Shown: piece after piece, positions 31,733 to 40,360 of the stretch
Layout: the number at the start of each line of letters is the position of its first letter
Position numbering within the stretch: position 1 is the first letter of the stretch
Assembly: GCA_016219225.1 (NCBI GenBank)
Contig: JACRBX010000320.1
Location: 1-45,265 of the forward strand
DNA from: Deltaproteobacteria bacterium
Lineage (GTDB): Bacteria; Desulfobacterota; RBG-13-43-22
Reading direction: 5' to 3'
DNA: 45,265 bases
Translations under genes and position numbers: made by a program
The notes under the pieces: generated by a model
Told to the model about the DNA's origin: nothing
Database searches by the model: none
What the model saw: the letters and a program-made list of their open reading frames with translations, nothing else

Positions 31733-34700
31733 TATCCTTTACTCAGGCCGAGTTTCTTCATTCGGAAAAACAGGGTGGTCGGCTTCAAACCGAGTATGGC
31801 GGCGGCCCCGTTTCTGCCGCTGACTTTCCAGTGGGTGGCATTCAGGACCTTTTCCAGGTAGTCACGCTCCATCTCGGCCAGGGGCATCAGCCCGGTCGGC
31901 CCGGTTAAATCCCTCTGGGCCGGGACATGGTCCAGACCGGAAAAGCCGATCCGAGGGCCGTCGGACAAAATGACCGCCCTTTCGATGAAATGTTTTAATT
32001 CCCGCACATTGCCCGGCCAATGATATTCGACCAGCTTTTTTAATTCTTCCCTGGGGATCCGTTTGACCTCTTTACCCATCTGTTGGCAGAACTGGTTAAG
32101 AAAATGCCGGGCCAGCAGGGGGATGTCTTCCTGACGTTCTCTTAAAGGGGGAACCCGGATGGGAAATACATTTAACCGATAATAGAGGTCTTCCCGGAAG
32201 CTTCCTTCTTCGACCTGATTGACCAGATCCTTATTGGTGGCGGCCACCACCCGGAAATCGGACTTTACCTGTCGGCTGCTTCCCAGCCGTTCAAAGGTGC
32301 CTTCCTGCAGGACCCTCAATAACTTTACCTGAACCTGGGCGGAGAGGTCTCCGATTTCATCCAGAAAAATGGTCCCGTGGTCCGCCAGTTCAAAACGCCC
32401 CCTGTGTCTCCCATAAGCCCCGGTAAAGGCCCCTTTCTCATGACCGAATAGTTCACTGGCCACCAAATCCGGGGGAAGGGTCACCAGGTTGACCGGAATG
32501 AAAGGCCCGTCTTTTCTCCCGCTCATATTATGAATGGCCTTGGCCACCAGCTCTTTCCCCACGCCGGTTTCACCCAAAATTAAAACCGAACTATCCGTGG
32601 GGGCCACCTGGCGTATCTGTTCGACAACCCGGCCCAGCGGGTCCGAATGTCCGATGAGGGCCTCAACCGGATTGGCAATCCCCATCTCGCGCCGGTAGAA
32701 GGTGGTCTCGTCCTCCAGGCGATCCCGGCGCACCTTCATCTCATCGTACATTCGGATGTTGGAGAGGCCTACGGCGATCTGGTTGCTGATGAGTCGTACC
32801 AGCGGAAGGTTGTCGGCCGGAAAGGGCTTTAGCCCGAGACGGTTGTCCAGGTAGAGGTACCCGTGGGTTTGGTCGGCCAGTCGGACCGGCAGACAGATGA
32901 GGGAATGAATACCCGCCTCCCGGAGGGAGGTCTCGGAAAGATGGAATTCCGGGCTTAGCTCCGGCAGAACCGCTTCCCGGCCCAGCCGCGCCACTTCCCT
33001 TACGACTCCCAGGAGACCGGTGACCTGCTCCTGCCGGAGGATGGCAGGGTCCAGATTCCGGCTGGCGGTCAGTGTGAGTTCCCCTCCCGGGCCATGGGTG
33101 AAAAAAGCGCCACGCATGGCCATCGTCAAATCCAGGGCCAGATTGATGCCCCGTTCCAGAAAAGAAGACAGGTCCTGCAGGGTTCCGAGGGATTCGTTGA
33201 TTTCGATGATCCGGTCGATCATCACTTCCATCTTTTGCTCCTGGGGCATGATCGCCAGCAGATCTTTGGGAAAGAGGCTCTGGTCTACATTGGAAAAGAA
33301 CCGCCAGGCCTTTCCCAGAAAAGTCTGGGCCGGTTTCATCTCGCCCTTCTTGAAGTAGAGATTCCCCAGTGCGATCCGCGTGCGGGCCAGTTCAATTTCC
33401 GCCCCCGATTGATTGAGATATTTTTCGCTCTTTTTTAAGTCGGCCAGGACCCGGCTCAGGGGTTGTTGTTTTTCCAAAAGGCGCAAGGCCCGATAGCGAT
33501 AGGACACTCCTTTCATGTAAATATCGTCCCAGTTGAGCATCCTTTTTATTTCATTCCGGTAATTCCATTCGGCATGGACAAAGCCCCTCGACTCCAGCAC
33601 CTCCAGCAACTCGAAGTTCCAGGCGCCGTTCTGATGCAACCAGCCCACAAACCGGGAATGGTCCACCGCCCGTTTCAGGTGTTCAAAAGCACCGTCATAG
33701 TCTCCCCGCATGCAGCGGATGTAGCCTTTACAGGCCTCTACCGGCCAGAGGATATAATGCCCTACCTGTTCCGGTGGAAGGGCGGACAGACGGTCCAGAT
33801 ACCCCTCGGCTTCGGTCGTCTTCCGCAGTTCAAAAAGGGCGATAAGGGTCATCAAATCCGAAAAAATGGCCATCTGCGGCAGGCGGAGCAGTTCGGCCTT
33901 GGCCCGGACGGTATCGATCATACCCATGCCCCGGGCAATGCGACCGCAGCGCACATAGCATAAGCCCACCCGGGCCGTGGCCCTCAAGGTGGCCTCGTCA
34001 TCGCCGAATTCTTCCAGGTCCTCGACCACTTCTTCGTAGCGGCGGACCACTTCGGCGAATTTTCCCTTCCAGTGGAGAAATTCACTCATCATCAAAGTGG
34101 CCATTTTCAACATACGGGCCTCTCCGACCTTTTCGGCCAGTTTCCAGAAATCGCTCATATAGCGGAAGGCCTTCTTGTTCTGACCGGCCGCCTGAAGATC
34201 GAAGCCCAGGGCCAGTTTGATCTTGGGCAGGTAGTCCCAGCGCTGGAAACGTTTAGCCGCCTTCTCGGCCCGGCTGAGCAAGGCCACCTGTTCCGGGATG
34301 GTCATCAGGTGTTTGGCGGAGGAAATTTTTCCGAGGACGCTGTCTAAAAAATCCCCGGCGTTTTCTTCGGTTACCGGCTGACCCTGAAATTTTTTCAGGA
34401 GTACCTCGTAGTAAGCCAGGGCCTGGTCTTTCTGCCCGGTAAGACACAGGATGTCGGCGGCCTTTTTTATCAACTGCCCGCCTTGGGCGACATCTCCAAG
34501 TTTGTGGTACAATTCGGCCAAAATCAGAGTCTTGGTTTCTCCTTCCTCCAGGGTGCGGGTATAATATTCGATCAGGCGCTTGACGGCCGGCCGGCTTTCT
34601 TCATCGACTGCCTCTTCCCGGACCCGATTAGTCAGTCGATCCAGGTTGGGGAAATAAATCCCTTTGGGAGTTCCTCTTTTTCGGAACACCAGTCCTTTCT

Positions 34701-34863
34701 TTTGCAGGCCCTCCAGGACATTCAATACCGGCAGGGCAGGAGCGCCGGTCAGGGCGCACAGGGTATCAATGGAAACTGGGGGTTGGGTGTGAAGGAGATA
34801 TAAAAGGAGGTCTTTTTCAACAGCATTCCAGTTTTCTATCCGTATTGTGTCCAATTCTATCAT
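31732..34863 (-). CDS. Sigma-54-dependent activator with wHTH, TPR, GAF, AAA+ and Fis domains
   Basis: 1043 residues from ATG 34861-34863; a TTG four codons earlier is possible. Residues 15-75 look like a winged helix (LLLYLLHTQPPVSIDTLCAL). Residues 80-590 are helical TPR-like repeats resembling LuxR/STAND sensor arms. A GAF domain spans about 590-725 (SLICLPVRLADQTHGYLYLD). The AAA+ domain has Walker A GETGVGKE near 762 and an intact GAFTGA loop near 807-812, required to contact sigma-54. The C-terminus has a Fis-type HTH (GRNGAAAILGLKPTTLFFRM). No receiver domain. It is divergent from the liv-corrinoid operon, its likely target. Confidence 0.92.
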   Translation of the reverse strand: MIELDTIRIENWNAVEKDLLLYLLHTQPPVSIDTLCALTGAPALPVLNVLEGLQKKGLVFRKRGTPKGIYFPNLDRLTNRVREEAVDEESRPAVKRLIEYYTRTLEEGETKTLILAELYHKLGDVAQGGQLIKKAADILCLTGQKDQALAYYEVLLKKFQGQPVTEENAGDFLDSVLGKISSAKHLMTIPEQVALLSRAEKAAKRFQRWDYLPKIKLALGFDLQAAGQNKKAFRYMSDFWKLAEKVGEARMLKMATLMMSEFLHWKGKFAEVVRRYEEVVEDLEEFGDDEATLRATARVGLCYVRCGRIARGMGMIDTVRAKAELLRLPQMAIFSDLMTLIALFELRKTTEAEGYLDRLSALPPEQVGHYILWPVEACKGYIRCMRGDYDGAFEHLKRAVDHSRFVGWLHQNGAWNFELLEVLESRGFVHAEWNYRNEIKRMLNWDDIYMKGVSYRYRALRLLEKQQPLSRVLADLKKSEKYLNQSGAEIELARTRIALGNLYFKKGEMKPAQTFLGKAWRFFSNVDQSLFPKDLLAIMPQEQKMEVMIDRIIEINESLGTLQDLSSFLERGINLALDLTMAMRGAFFTHGPGGELTLTASRNLDPAILRQEQVTGLLGVVREVARLGREAVLPELSPEFHLSETSLREAGIHSLICLPVRLADQTHGYLYLDNRLGLKPFPADNLPLVRLISNQIAVGLSNIRMYDEMKVRRDRLEDETTFYRREMGIANPVEALIGHSDPLGRVVEQIRQVAPTDSSVLILGETGVGKELVAKAIHNMSGRKDGPFIPVNLVTLPPDLVASELFGHEKGAFTGAYGRHRGRFELADHGTIFLDEIGDLSAQVQVKLLRVLQEGTFERLGSSRQVKSDFRVVAATNKDLVNQVEEGSFREDLYYRLNVFPIRVPPLRERQEDIPLLARHFLNQFCQQMGKEVKRIPREELKKLVEYHWPGNVRELKHFIERAVILSDGPRIGFSGLDHVPAQRDLTGPTGLMPLAEMERDYLEKVLNATHWKVSGRNGAAAILGLKPTTLFFRMKKLGLSKG

Positions 34864-34901
34864 CTTTTTTTCCAATCCGATAAATCAAATCAAATAAAAA
34901 A

Positions 34902-34934
34902 TACAATATACTGTAAAAATTATATTATATTGTA
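34902..34934. promoter_or_regulatory. Candidate activator binding site (9-bp inverted repeat)
   Basis: TACAATATA (34902-34910) and TATATTGTA (34926-34934) are perfect inverted arms with a 15-base spacer, in the AT-rich divergent gap. Its centre lies about 105 bases upstream of the start site expected from the -24/-12 element, a usual distance for an enhancer of a sigma-54 activator. Confidence 0.5.
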
Positions 34935-34997
34935 ATAAAAAATCAATAAAAAGACGAAAAAATTAAAAAATTTATTAAATTTAATAAGTTATATTAA

Positions 34998-35013
34998 TGG
35001 CATCAAGATTGAA
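34998..35013 (+). promoter_or_regulatory. Candidate sigma-54 (-24/-12) promoter of liv-corrinoid operon
   Basis: TGGCATCAAGATTGAA: the -24 TGGCA and the -12 TTG are present with the exact GG-N10-G spacing; the usual GC at -12 is GA here. Transcription would start near 35024, leaving a leader of about 36 bases to ATG 35060. It excludes the in-frame ATG at 34997 as start. Confidence 0.55.
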
Positions 35014-35059
35014 TATTATATCCAATTGTGAAACCATCATTAATCATAATGAAAAATTT

Positions 35060-35932
35060 ATGACTCTTTTCTCCCAAATCCTCCAATATGCCATTTCCGG
35101 AATAACCGGCGGCAGCATCTATGCCGTTCTCGGGATCTGCTGGAGCGTGGTCTATCTACTCACCCGGGTGCGGCCCGTCACCACCGGCGAGTTCGTGATG
35201 CTGGGCGGGATGTGGACCTGGGGCTTTCATGGTGCGGGTCTGGGGCTGTTGCCGGCTTCTCTGCTGGCGGTGGCCGCCACCGTCGCTATCGCCGTCCTCA
35301 TGGAACGAACGGCCATACGACCGGTGAGACAGCCTTCGGAAATGGTCTATATGATGCTGACCATCGCCCTGGCTTCCATCCTCAAAGGCCTGATACTGCT
35401 CCAATGGGGCTCGGAAACCCGGAAAATAGAGCCCATGTTCGGCAATACCCCCCTTCATCTGCTGGGAGCCACCCTGACCCCTCAGGGTATCGTGGTCTTC
35501 GCCTTCCTGGGGATCGTCACCGCCGGACTCTCCTGGTTTCTTAACTATACCTTGTTCGGTAAGGCGCTCCGGGCTTCGGCCGTCAACCCTACCGGGGCCA
35601 AACTGATGGGCATTGACATCAGCCGTTTCCGGCTTTTCTGTTTCGGGCTGGCCGGAGGATTGGGGGCCCTGACCGGCATTATCACCGCCCCGATCACCTT
35701 TACGGGTTATGAAATCGGGCTGTTAAATGGATTGAAGGGGCTGGTCGCCGCCATTGTGGGCGGTTGGACGATCATCGGTACGGTCCTGGCCGCTCTGGCC
35801 CTGGGGTTGCTGGAAGGATTTTGCGCCGGTTTCATCTCTGCCAGCTTAAAGGATGTATTTTCCCTTCTGGTAATGGTGCTTTTCCTGGTTCTCAGCACCT
35901 ACCGGCTGCGTTTTCGGAGAAAGGTCCAATGA
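35060..35932 (+). CDS. livH: LIV-type ABC transporter permease LivH (second system)
   Basis: 290 residues from ATG 35060 (MTLFSQILQYAISGITGGSI). An upstream ATG at 34997 would add 21 polar residues and lies in the candidate promoter. LivH motifs: GSIYAVLGICWSVVYLLTRV, and GLKGLVAAIVGGWTIIGTVL near 235-255. The loop PTGAKLMGIDISRFRLF is the ATPase contact. No clear ribosome site. First gene of a seven-gene operon with ATGA overlaps. Confidence 0.9.
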   Translation: MTLFSQILQYAISGITGGSIYAVLGICWSVVYLLTRVRPVTTGEFVMLGGMWTWGFHGAGLGLLPASLLAVAATVAIAVLMERTAIRPVRQPSEMVYMMLTIALASILKGLILLQWGSETRKIEPMFGNTPLHLLGATLTPQGIVVFAFLGIVTAGLSWFLNYTLFGKALRASAVNPTGAKLMGIDISRFRLFCFGLAGGLGALTGIITAPITFTGYEIGLLNGLKGLVAAIVGGWTIIGTVLAALALGLLEGFCAGFISASLKDVFSLLVMVLFLVLSTYRLRFRRKVQ

Positions 35933-36921
35933 CCCCGGCTTCACGATTTCCTCTTCCTTTCCTGGTCTTTGCCCTGGCTGTTTTCCTGCTGCCCCTTTTG
36001 GTATCCGGCTCCTACGTCATCGGGGTCATGTGTTTTGTCGCTATTTACGGAGCCTTGGCTCTGGGGAAAGGCGTGCTCCTGGAACAGGCCGGAATTTTCT
36101 CCCTGGCCCATCCCACCTGGTTCGGACTCGGTGCCTACGTGACGGGTATCGCTGCCGTGAAAGGTGTCCCTCCCCTGGGGGCCATCATTCTGGCCGCTGT
36201 GTTCGTAGCCTGCGTTGCCTTTATTTTAGGCGCACCGTTGCTTAGACTCAAAGGATATTACCTGGCCTGTGCCACTTTCTCACTCTTGTTGATCGTCGAG
36301 ATCATCATCGCCAACCTGGGATCGCTGACCGGCGGCCATGACGGTCTCATGGGCATCCCGCCGCTGTCCGTCTGGGGTCTGGCCCTGGAGGGGGATCGCC
36401 CTTTTTATTTCCTGTCCTGGGGGCTCTGTCTGGGAACCTACTGGTTTCTTAACAACCTGATGCACTCCCGGATGGGCCGGGCCATCATCTCCTTCAACGA
36501 CAGTGAAACGGCCAGCCGTTGCCTGGGGATCAACGTGGCGGCTTATAAACTCCGGTTGTTCATCATCACCGCCATTATGGCCAGTCTGGCGGGCAGTCTC
36601 TTCTGTTTCTGGATTCGTTATATCATGCCGGCACTTTTCGGGTTTCCGCTGCTGGTGGAGTTGATCACCATGATCATCATCGGTGGCGGGAAAACCCTTT
36701 ACGGCCCTCTACTCGGGAGTTTGGTAGTCATGTGGCTCCGGGAGCTGATCCATACCTACCTGGGGAAAGTGTTGCCGGTCATGACGGCCGAAGTGGACGC
36801 CCTCTTTTTCGGGATCATCATCGTGGTTATTCTTATTTTTATGCCCGGCGGGCTGGCCGGGTGGCTGGAACGGTTGAGCCCGGCCGGAAGGAGGTCCCGT
36901 GCACGGATCAACCCCTCCTGA
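35929..36921 (+). CDS. livM: LIV-type ABC transporter permease LivM (second system)
   Basis: 330 residues from ATG 35929, overlapping the livH stop as ATGA; the frame is open 55 codons further upstream, but inside livH. The LivM motif is LGKGVLLEQAGIFSLAHPTW (about 45-64); the usual SLGHAAF is SLAHPTWFG here. Loop DSETASRCLGINVAAYKLRL. Eight or nine membrane segments, ending in a basic tail. Confidence 0.9.
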   Translation: MTPASRFPLPFLVFALAVFLLPLLVSGSYVIGVMCFVAIYGALALGKGVLLEQAGIFSLAHPTWFGLGAYVTGIAAVKGVPPLGAIILAAVFVACVAFILGAPLLRLKGYYLACATFSLLLIVEIIIANLGSLTGGHDGLMGIPPLSVWGLALEGDRPFYFLSWGLCLGTYWFLNNLMHSRMGRAIISFNDSETASRCLGINVAAYKLRLFIITAIMASLAGSLFCFWIRYIMPALFGFPLLVELITMIIIGGGKTLYGPLLGSLVVMWLRELIHTYLGKVLPVMTAEVDALFFGIIIVVILIFMPGGLAGWLERLSPAGRRSRARINPS

Positions 36922-37690
36922 AGGCTGGTTGGCGATAAAGGAAATCAGCCGGCACTTTGGCGGTATTTTAGCCTTGAACCGGGTTTCCTTCCAATTGGAT
37001 CGGGGCGGTATTACTTCCTTGATCGGGCCTAACGGGGCCGGAAAAACGACTTTAATTAATGTCATCGCCGGTCTCTATCCGGCGGACCGCGGTCGAATCC
37101 ATTTTCAGGGAGAAAATATCGCCGGTCTGGCGGCCCATAGTATTGCCGCCCGGGGCATAGGCCGGACCTTTCAACTGGAAGAGCTCTTCGGCAGCCTCTC
37201 TGTCCTGGAAAATGTCATGGTGGGCGGCCATGTGCGCAGCCGCTCCGGCATGGTGTCCTGCGGCCTGGCTTTGCCTTCGGCCCGGAAAGAGGAAAAACAG
37301 GCAAGGGAGGCCGCCCTGGCCAATCTGCAGTTGATCGGCCTGGAACACAAGGCCGAGGACCCGATTGCCAGACTGCCCCTGGGTGAACGAAAACTGGTTG
37401 GGGTGGCCCGGGCGCTGAATATGGACCCTCGATTTCTCATGCTGGATGAACCGGTAGGCGGTCTGGCGGCCCACGAGATCAGTAAACTGGTTGATCTGAT
37501 TTATAAGCTCCAGTCTGAAGGGCTGACCATCTTCATCGTGGAGCACAATATGCCTTTTGTCATGTCTCTTTCGGAAAAAATCCTGGTGCTTGACGGCGGT
37601 TCCCTGATCGCCGAAGGACTTCCGGAGGAAATCAGGCGGAACGAAGCGGTGATCAATGCCTATCTGGGCGAGGAGGTGACCGTTGCCTGA
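36899..37690 (+). CDS. livG: LIV-type ABC transporter ATPase LivG (second system)
   Basis: 263 residues from GTG 36899, with AAGGAGG five bases before it, inside the livM end (23-base overlap). Walker A GPNGAGKTT, Walker B FLMLDEPVGGL, H loop FIVEHNMPFV. The signature reads LPLGERKLVGVARAL instead of LSxGxQ. Confidence 0.92.
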   Translation: MHGSTPPEGWLAIKEISRHFGGILALNRVSFQLDRGGITSLIGPNGAGKTTLINVIAGLYPADRGRIHFQGENIAGLAAHSIAARGIGRTFQLEELFGSLSVLENVMVGGHVRSRSGMVSCGLALPSARKEEKQAREAALANLQLIGLEHKAEDPIARLPLGERKLVGVARALNMDPRFLMLDEPVGGLAAHEISKLVDLIYKLQSEGLTIFIVEHNMPFVMSLSEKILVLDGGSLIAEGLPEEIRRNEAVINAYLGEEVTVA

Positions 37691-38459
37691 ACGGCCGGTT
37701 TCCGGAACAATATCGGGTTCCCCGGAAAACGCCGGGGTGGATCGACTCCGGCTGGAAAAGGTTTCCACCTTTTACGGGGAAGCCCAGGTCTTGAAAGAGA
37801 TTTCCCTGACCGCCCGGGCGAGACAGATCGTGGCTATCCTGGGGAGCAACGGCGCCGGGAAAACCACCCTGCTTAAAACCCTTACGGGATTGCTGGTACC
37901 CCGGTCCGGGAGAATCCTTTTTGAGGGCCGGCCCATTGAAGGTCTGCCGGCTCATCGGGTCATTGCCCAGGGGATCGCCAGCGTTCCCGAGGGGCGGGAA
38001 CTATTCGGCTCCCTGAGCGTGATGGATAATCTGCTGATCGGTACTTACTCCCTGACCGCCGAAAGAAGGAAAGAAGCTCTGGCCGATCGCCTGAAAATGG
38101 TCTTCACCCTTTTTCCCATCCTGCAGGAACGGGTCAGGCAGAAAGCCGAAACCCTATCCGGCGGCCAACAGCAGATGCTGGCCATCGGGAGAGCGCTGAT
38201 GGCCATGCCGAAGCTGCTGGCTCTGGATGAACCTTCGCTGGGGCTTTCGCCCCTGCTGGTGGCGGAGATGATGCGGGTCCTGAAAGAAATTGCCCGGCAA
38301 GGGGATATCTCCCTGTTGCTGGTGGAACAGAATGCCCGGGCGGCCTTGAAGATTGCCGACTATGTTTATGTCCTGGAAAGGGGGGAGTTGGTATTGAGCG
38401 GGACGACCCTGGAAGTGATTGAGAGTCCGGTCATCCAATCCGCCTATCTGGGCGGATAA
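37683..38459 (+). CDS. livF: LIV-type ABC transporter ATPase LivF (second system)
   Basis: 258 residues from TTG 37683, overlapping livG by 8 bases, with GAGGAGG upstream. An 18-residue N-terminal tail precedes the ATPase fold (LRLEKVSTFYGEAQVLKEIS). Walker A GSNGAGKTT, signature TLSGGQQQMLAIGRAL, Walker B LLALDEPSLGLSP, H loop LVEQNARAALK. Confidence 0.93.
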   Translation: MPERPVSGTISGSPENAGVDRLRLEKVSTFYGEAQVLKEISLTARARQIVAILGSNGAGKTTLLKTLTGLLVPRSGRILFEGRPIEGLPAHRVIAQGIASVPEGRELFGSLSVMDNLLIGTYSLTAERRKEALADRLKMVFTLFPILQERVRQKAETLSGGQQQMLAIGRALMAMPKLLALDEPSLGLSPLLVAEMMRVLKEIARQGDISLLLVEQNARAALKIADYVYVLERGELVLSGTTLEVIESPVIQSAYLGG

Positions 38460-38501
38460 TAGCTGAACAAATTCGGATAACCAAAATTAAGGAGGAGCAT
38501 T

Positions 38502-39692
38502 ATGAAACGCATGTTTGGTACAATCTTGGTTTTGTTGTTGGCAACGGTCGGCTTCCTGCCCGGCTACAGCCAGGCGGAGAAAGCCCCCTACCTCATCGGC
38601 GGCACTCTGGATATGACCGGCCGTCAGTCCAACCTGGGAATCGGCGGAAAACGGGGCATGGAGATCGCCGTGGATACGATCAATGCCGCCGGCGGTGTAA
38701 ACGGTCGGCAACTGAAGGTGATTTATTATGATACGGAAAGCGAACCGGCCAAAGCGGTCATTCACACTAAACGATTGATCGAAGTGGACAAAGTTGTCCT
38801 GCTCGGCGGTTATAGTTCTTCCGGCGCCGCCATGGCAGTGCTGCAGACCATCGAATCCAGCAAAACCCCGATGATCGCCGCCACCCCCATAGACAAGCTC
38901 TGGATCCCCACCAAGAAGTGGGTCTTCAACGTCGTGCCCCGGCAGCGGGAGGCCTCCATCCCCGTGTTGTTGGATAACCTGCTGCAGCGGGGGGCCAAGA
39001 AAATCGCCTACTTGTACATCGACACGGCCTACGGCCTGGCCGGAAAGGAAGTCTTCGATTGGGCGGTCAAAGAGCTGAAAATCACCCCGGCCGTGGTAGA
39101 GAAATACGCCCCGGGAAGTACCGATATGAGTCCCCAGATCACGCACCTTAAAGCCGCCGGAGTGGACGGACTGCTGATTACCGGAAACGTCCCCGATACG
39201 GTGGTTGTGATCAAGAACGCCCGGGACCAGGGGTTCAACCATCCCATCGTCAGCGATTATGCCATTGTCAGCCCCGAGTTCATCGACCTGGCCGGGAAAT
39301 ACGCTGAAGGGATCGTCAGCACCTCCCTTAAAACCCTGATCGCCCAGGACCTGCCGGCCAAAGACGTCCAGAAAAAAGTGGCCATGGATTTGTATACCAA
39401 ATATACCAGGCTCCACGGGGCCTTCAGCCTCTATGCCGGCCACCCCTGGGATCAGATCTATTTGACGACCGAAGCCTTGAAAAAAGTGGACCCCAAGCTG
39501 GATCCCGCCGTTCCTGCGGATTTGATTAAAATCCGGGAACAGCTTCGGGACAACCTGGAAAAAATTAAGGGCTTTGTCGGTCAAAATGGCGTCTTCAATT
39601 ATTCGCCGGAAAATCATAACGGCCTGGGGCCTAAATGTTATGTGCCGGTCGTTATCGAGAAAGCTGCCTGGAAACTTTATAAGGGAAAATGA
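38502..39692 (+). CDS. LIV-type periplasmic substrate-binding protein (second system)
   Basis: 396 residues, Peripla_BP_6 family. The signal peptide is MKRMFGTILVLLLATVGFLP up to the SQA-EKAPY region. Typical motifs: IGGTLDMTGRQSNLGIGGKR, INAAGGVNGRQLKVIYYDTE, and the hinge IAYLYIDTAYGL. AAGGAGGAG precedes the ATG. The ligand is not readable; being last of the transporter genes and just before a corrinoid protein and a methyltransferase, it probably binds a methylated or methoxylated compound. That is inference from context only. Confidence 0.88.
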   Translation: MKRMFGTILVLLLATVGFLPGYSQAEKAPYLIGGTLDMTGRQSNLGIGGKRGMEIAVDTINAAGGVNGRQLKVIYYDTESEPAKAVIHTKRLIEVDKVVLLGGYSSSGAAMAVLQTIESSKTPMIAATPIDKLWIPTKKWVFNVVPRQREASIPVLLDNLLQRGAKKIAYLYIDTAYGLAGKEVFDWAVKELKITPAVVEKYAPGSTDMSPQITHLKAAGVDGLLITGNVPDTVVVIKNARDQGFNHPIVSDYAIVSPEFIDLAGKYAEGIVSTSLKTLIAQDLPAKDVQKKVAMDLYTKYTRLHGAFSLYAGHPWDQIYLTTEALKKVDPKLDPAVPADLIKIREQLRDNLEKIKGFVGQNGVFNYSPENHNGLGPKCYVPVVIEKAAWKLYKGK

Positions 39693-39718
39693 AAAATAGC
39701 TGATTAAGGAGAAATTTA

Positions 39719-40360
39719 ATGGGTAAAAAACGGTTAATAGATCTCATGGCCGACCTGAAGGAAGGGGAGGTATATGCCCTGGTCGAAGAATTGATCAACA
39801 GCGGGACCGACCCCCTGAAAATCCTGGACGATGCACGCTCGGCCATGGAGATCGTGGGCAAGCGTTTTGAAACCGAGGAATACTTTATCCCCGACCTCGT
39901 CCTGGCCGGGGAGATCCTTAAGGTCATCTCGGACAGAGTCAAGCCCTTTCTTAAAACAGAAGACGATTTACAAAAAAAGGGCAAGGTCTTGATCGGCACC
40001 GTGGCCGGAGACATTCACGACATCGGAAAAGATATCGTCACCTTTATGTTGGATGTCGGCGGCTTTGAGGTTCTTGATCTCGGCATCAATGTGCCGGTTC
40101 CGGTCTTTGTTGAAAAAATAAAAGAATTCCAACCGAGGGTAGTCGGTTTGAGCGGTTTTCTCACCCTGGCCTTCGATTCAATGAAGAAAACCGTGGAGGC
40201 CATAGAAGAGGCCGGGCTGCGGGATCAGATAAAGATCATGATCGGCGGCGGTCAGATGGATGATGAGGTCAGGAAATACGCCCGGGCCGATGCCTATGGG
40301 AAGGACGCCGCTGCCGCCGTAAATCTCTGTAAGCAATGGATCGGAGGACAAGCATCATGA
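39719..40360 (+). CDS. Methyl-accepting corrinoid protein (MtbC/MtmC type)
   Basis: 213 residues, the normal length of corrinoid carriers of methylotrophic systems. A helical cap domain (1-85) is followed by the B12-binding Rossmann domain. The base-off motif is GDIHDIGKDIV with the axial histidine at 100, then GLSGFLTL (S-x-L, about 143-150) and IMIGGGQMD (174-182). It carries a methyl group on cobalt between two methyltransferases. AAGGAG lies upstream of ATG 39719. The UroD-family gene follows with an ATGA overlap; no separate substrate methyltransferase of MttB/MtaB type is in the operon. Confidence 0.94.
   Translation: MGKKRLIDLMADLKEGEVYALVEELINSGTDPLKILDDARSAMEIVGKRFETEEYFIPDLVLAGEILKVISDRVKPFLKTEDDLQKKGKVLIGTVAGDIHDIGKDIVTFMLDVGGFEVLDLGINVPVPVFVEKIKEFQPRVVGLSGFLTLAFDSMKKTVEAIEEAGLRDQIKIMIGGGQMDDEVRKYARADAYGKDAAAAVNLCKQWIGGQAS

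Noticed and set aside
38487-39617. 376-codon open frame on the minus strand opposite the second binding-protein gene
   Set aside because: The plus strand has a signal peptide, ribosome site and family motifs; the reverse frame is a GC-rich codon-bias artefact.
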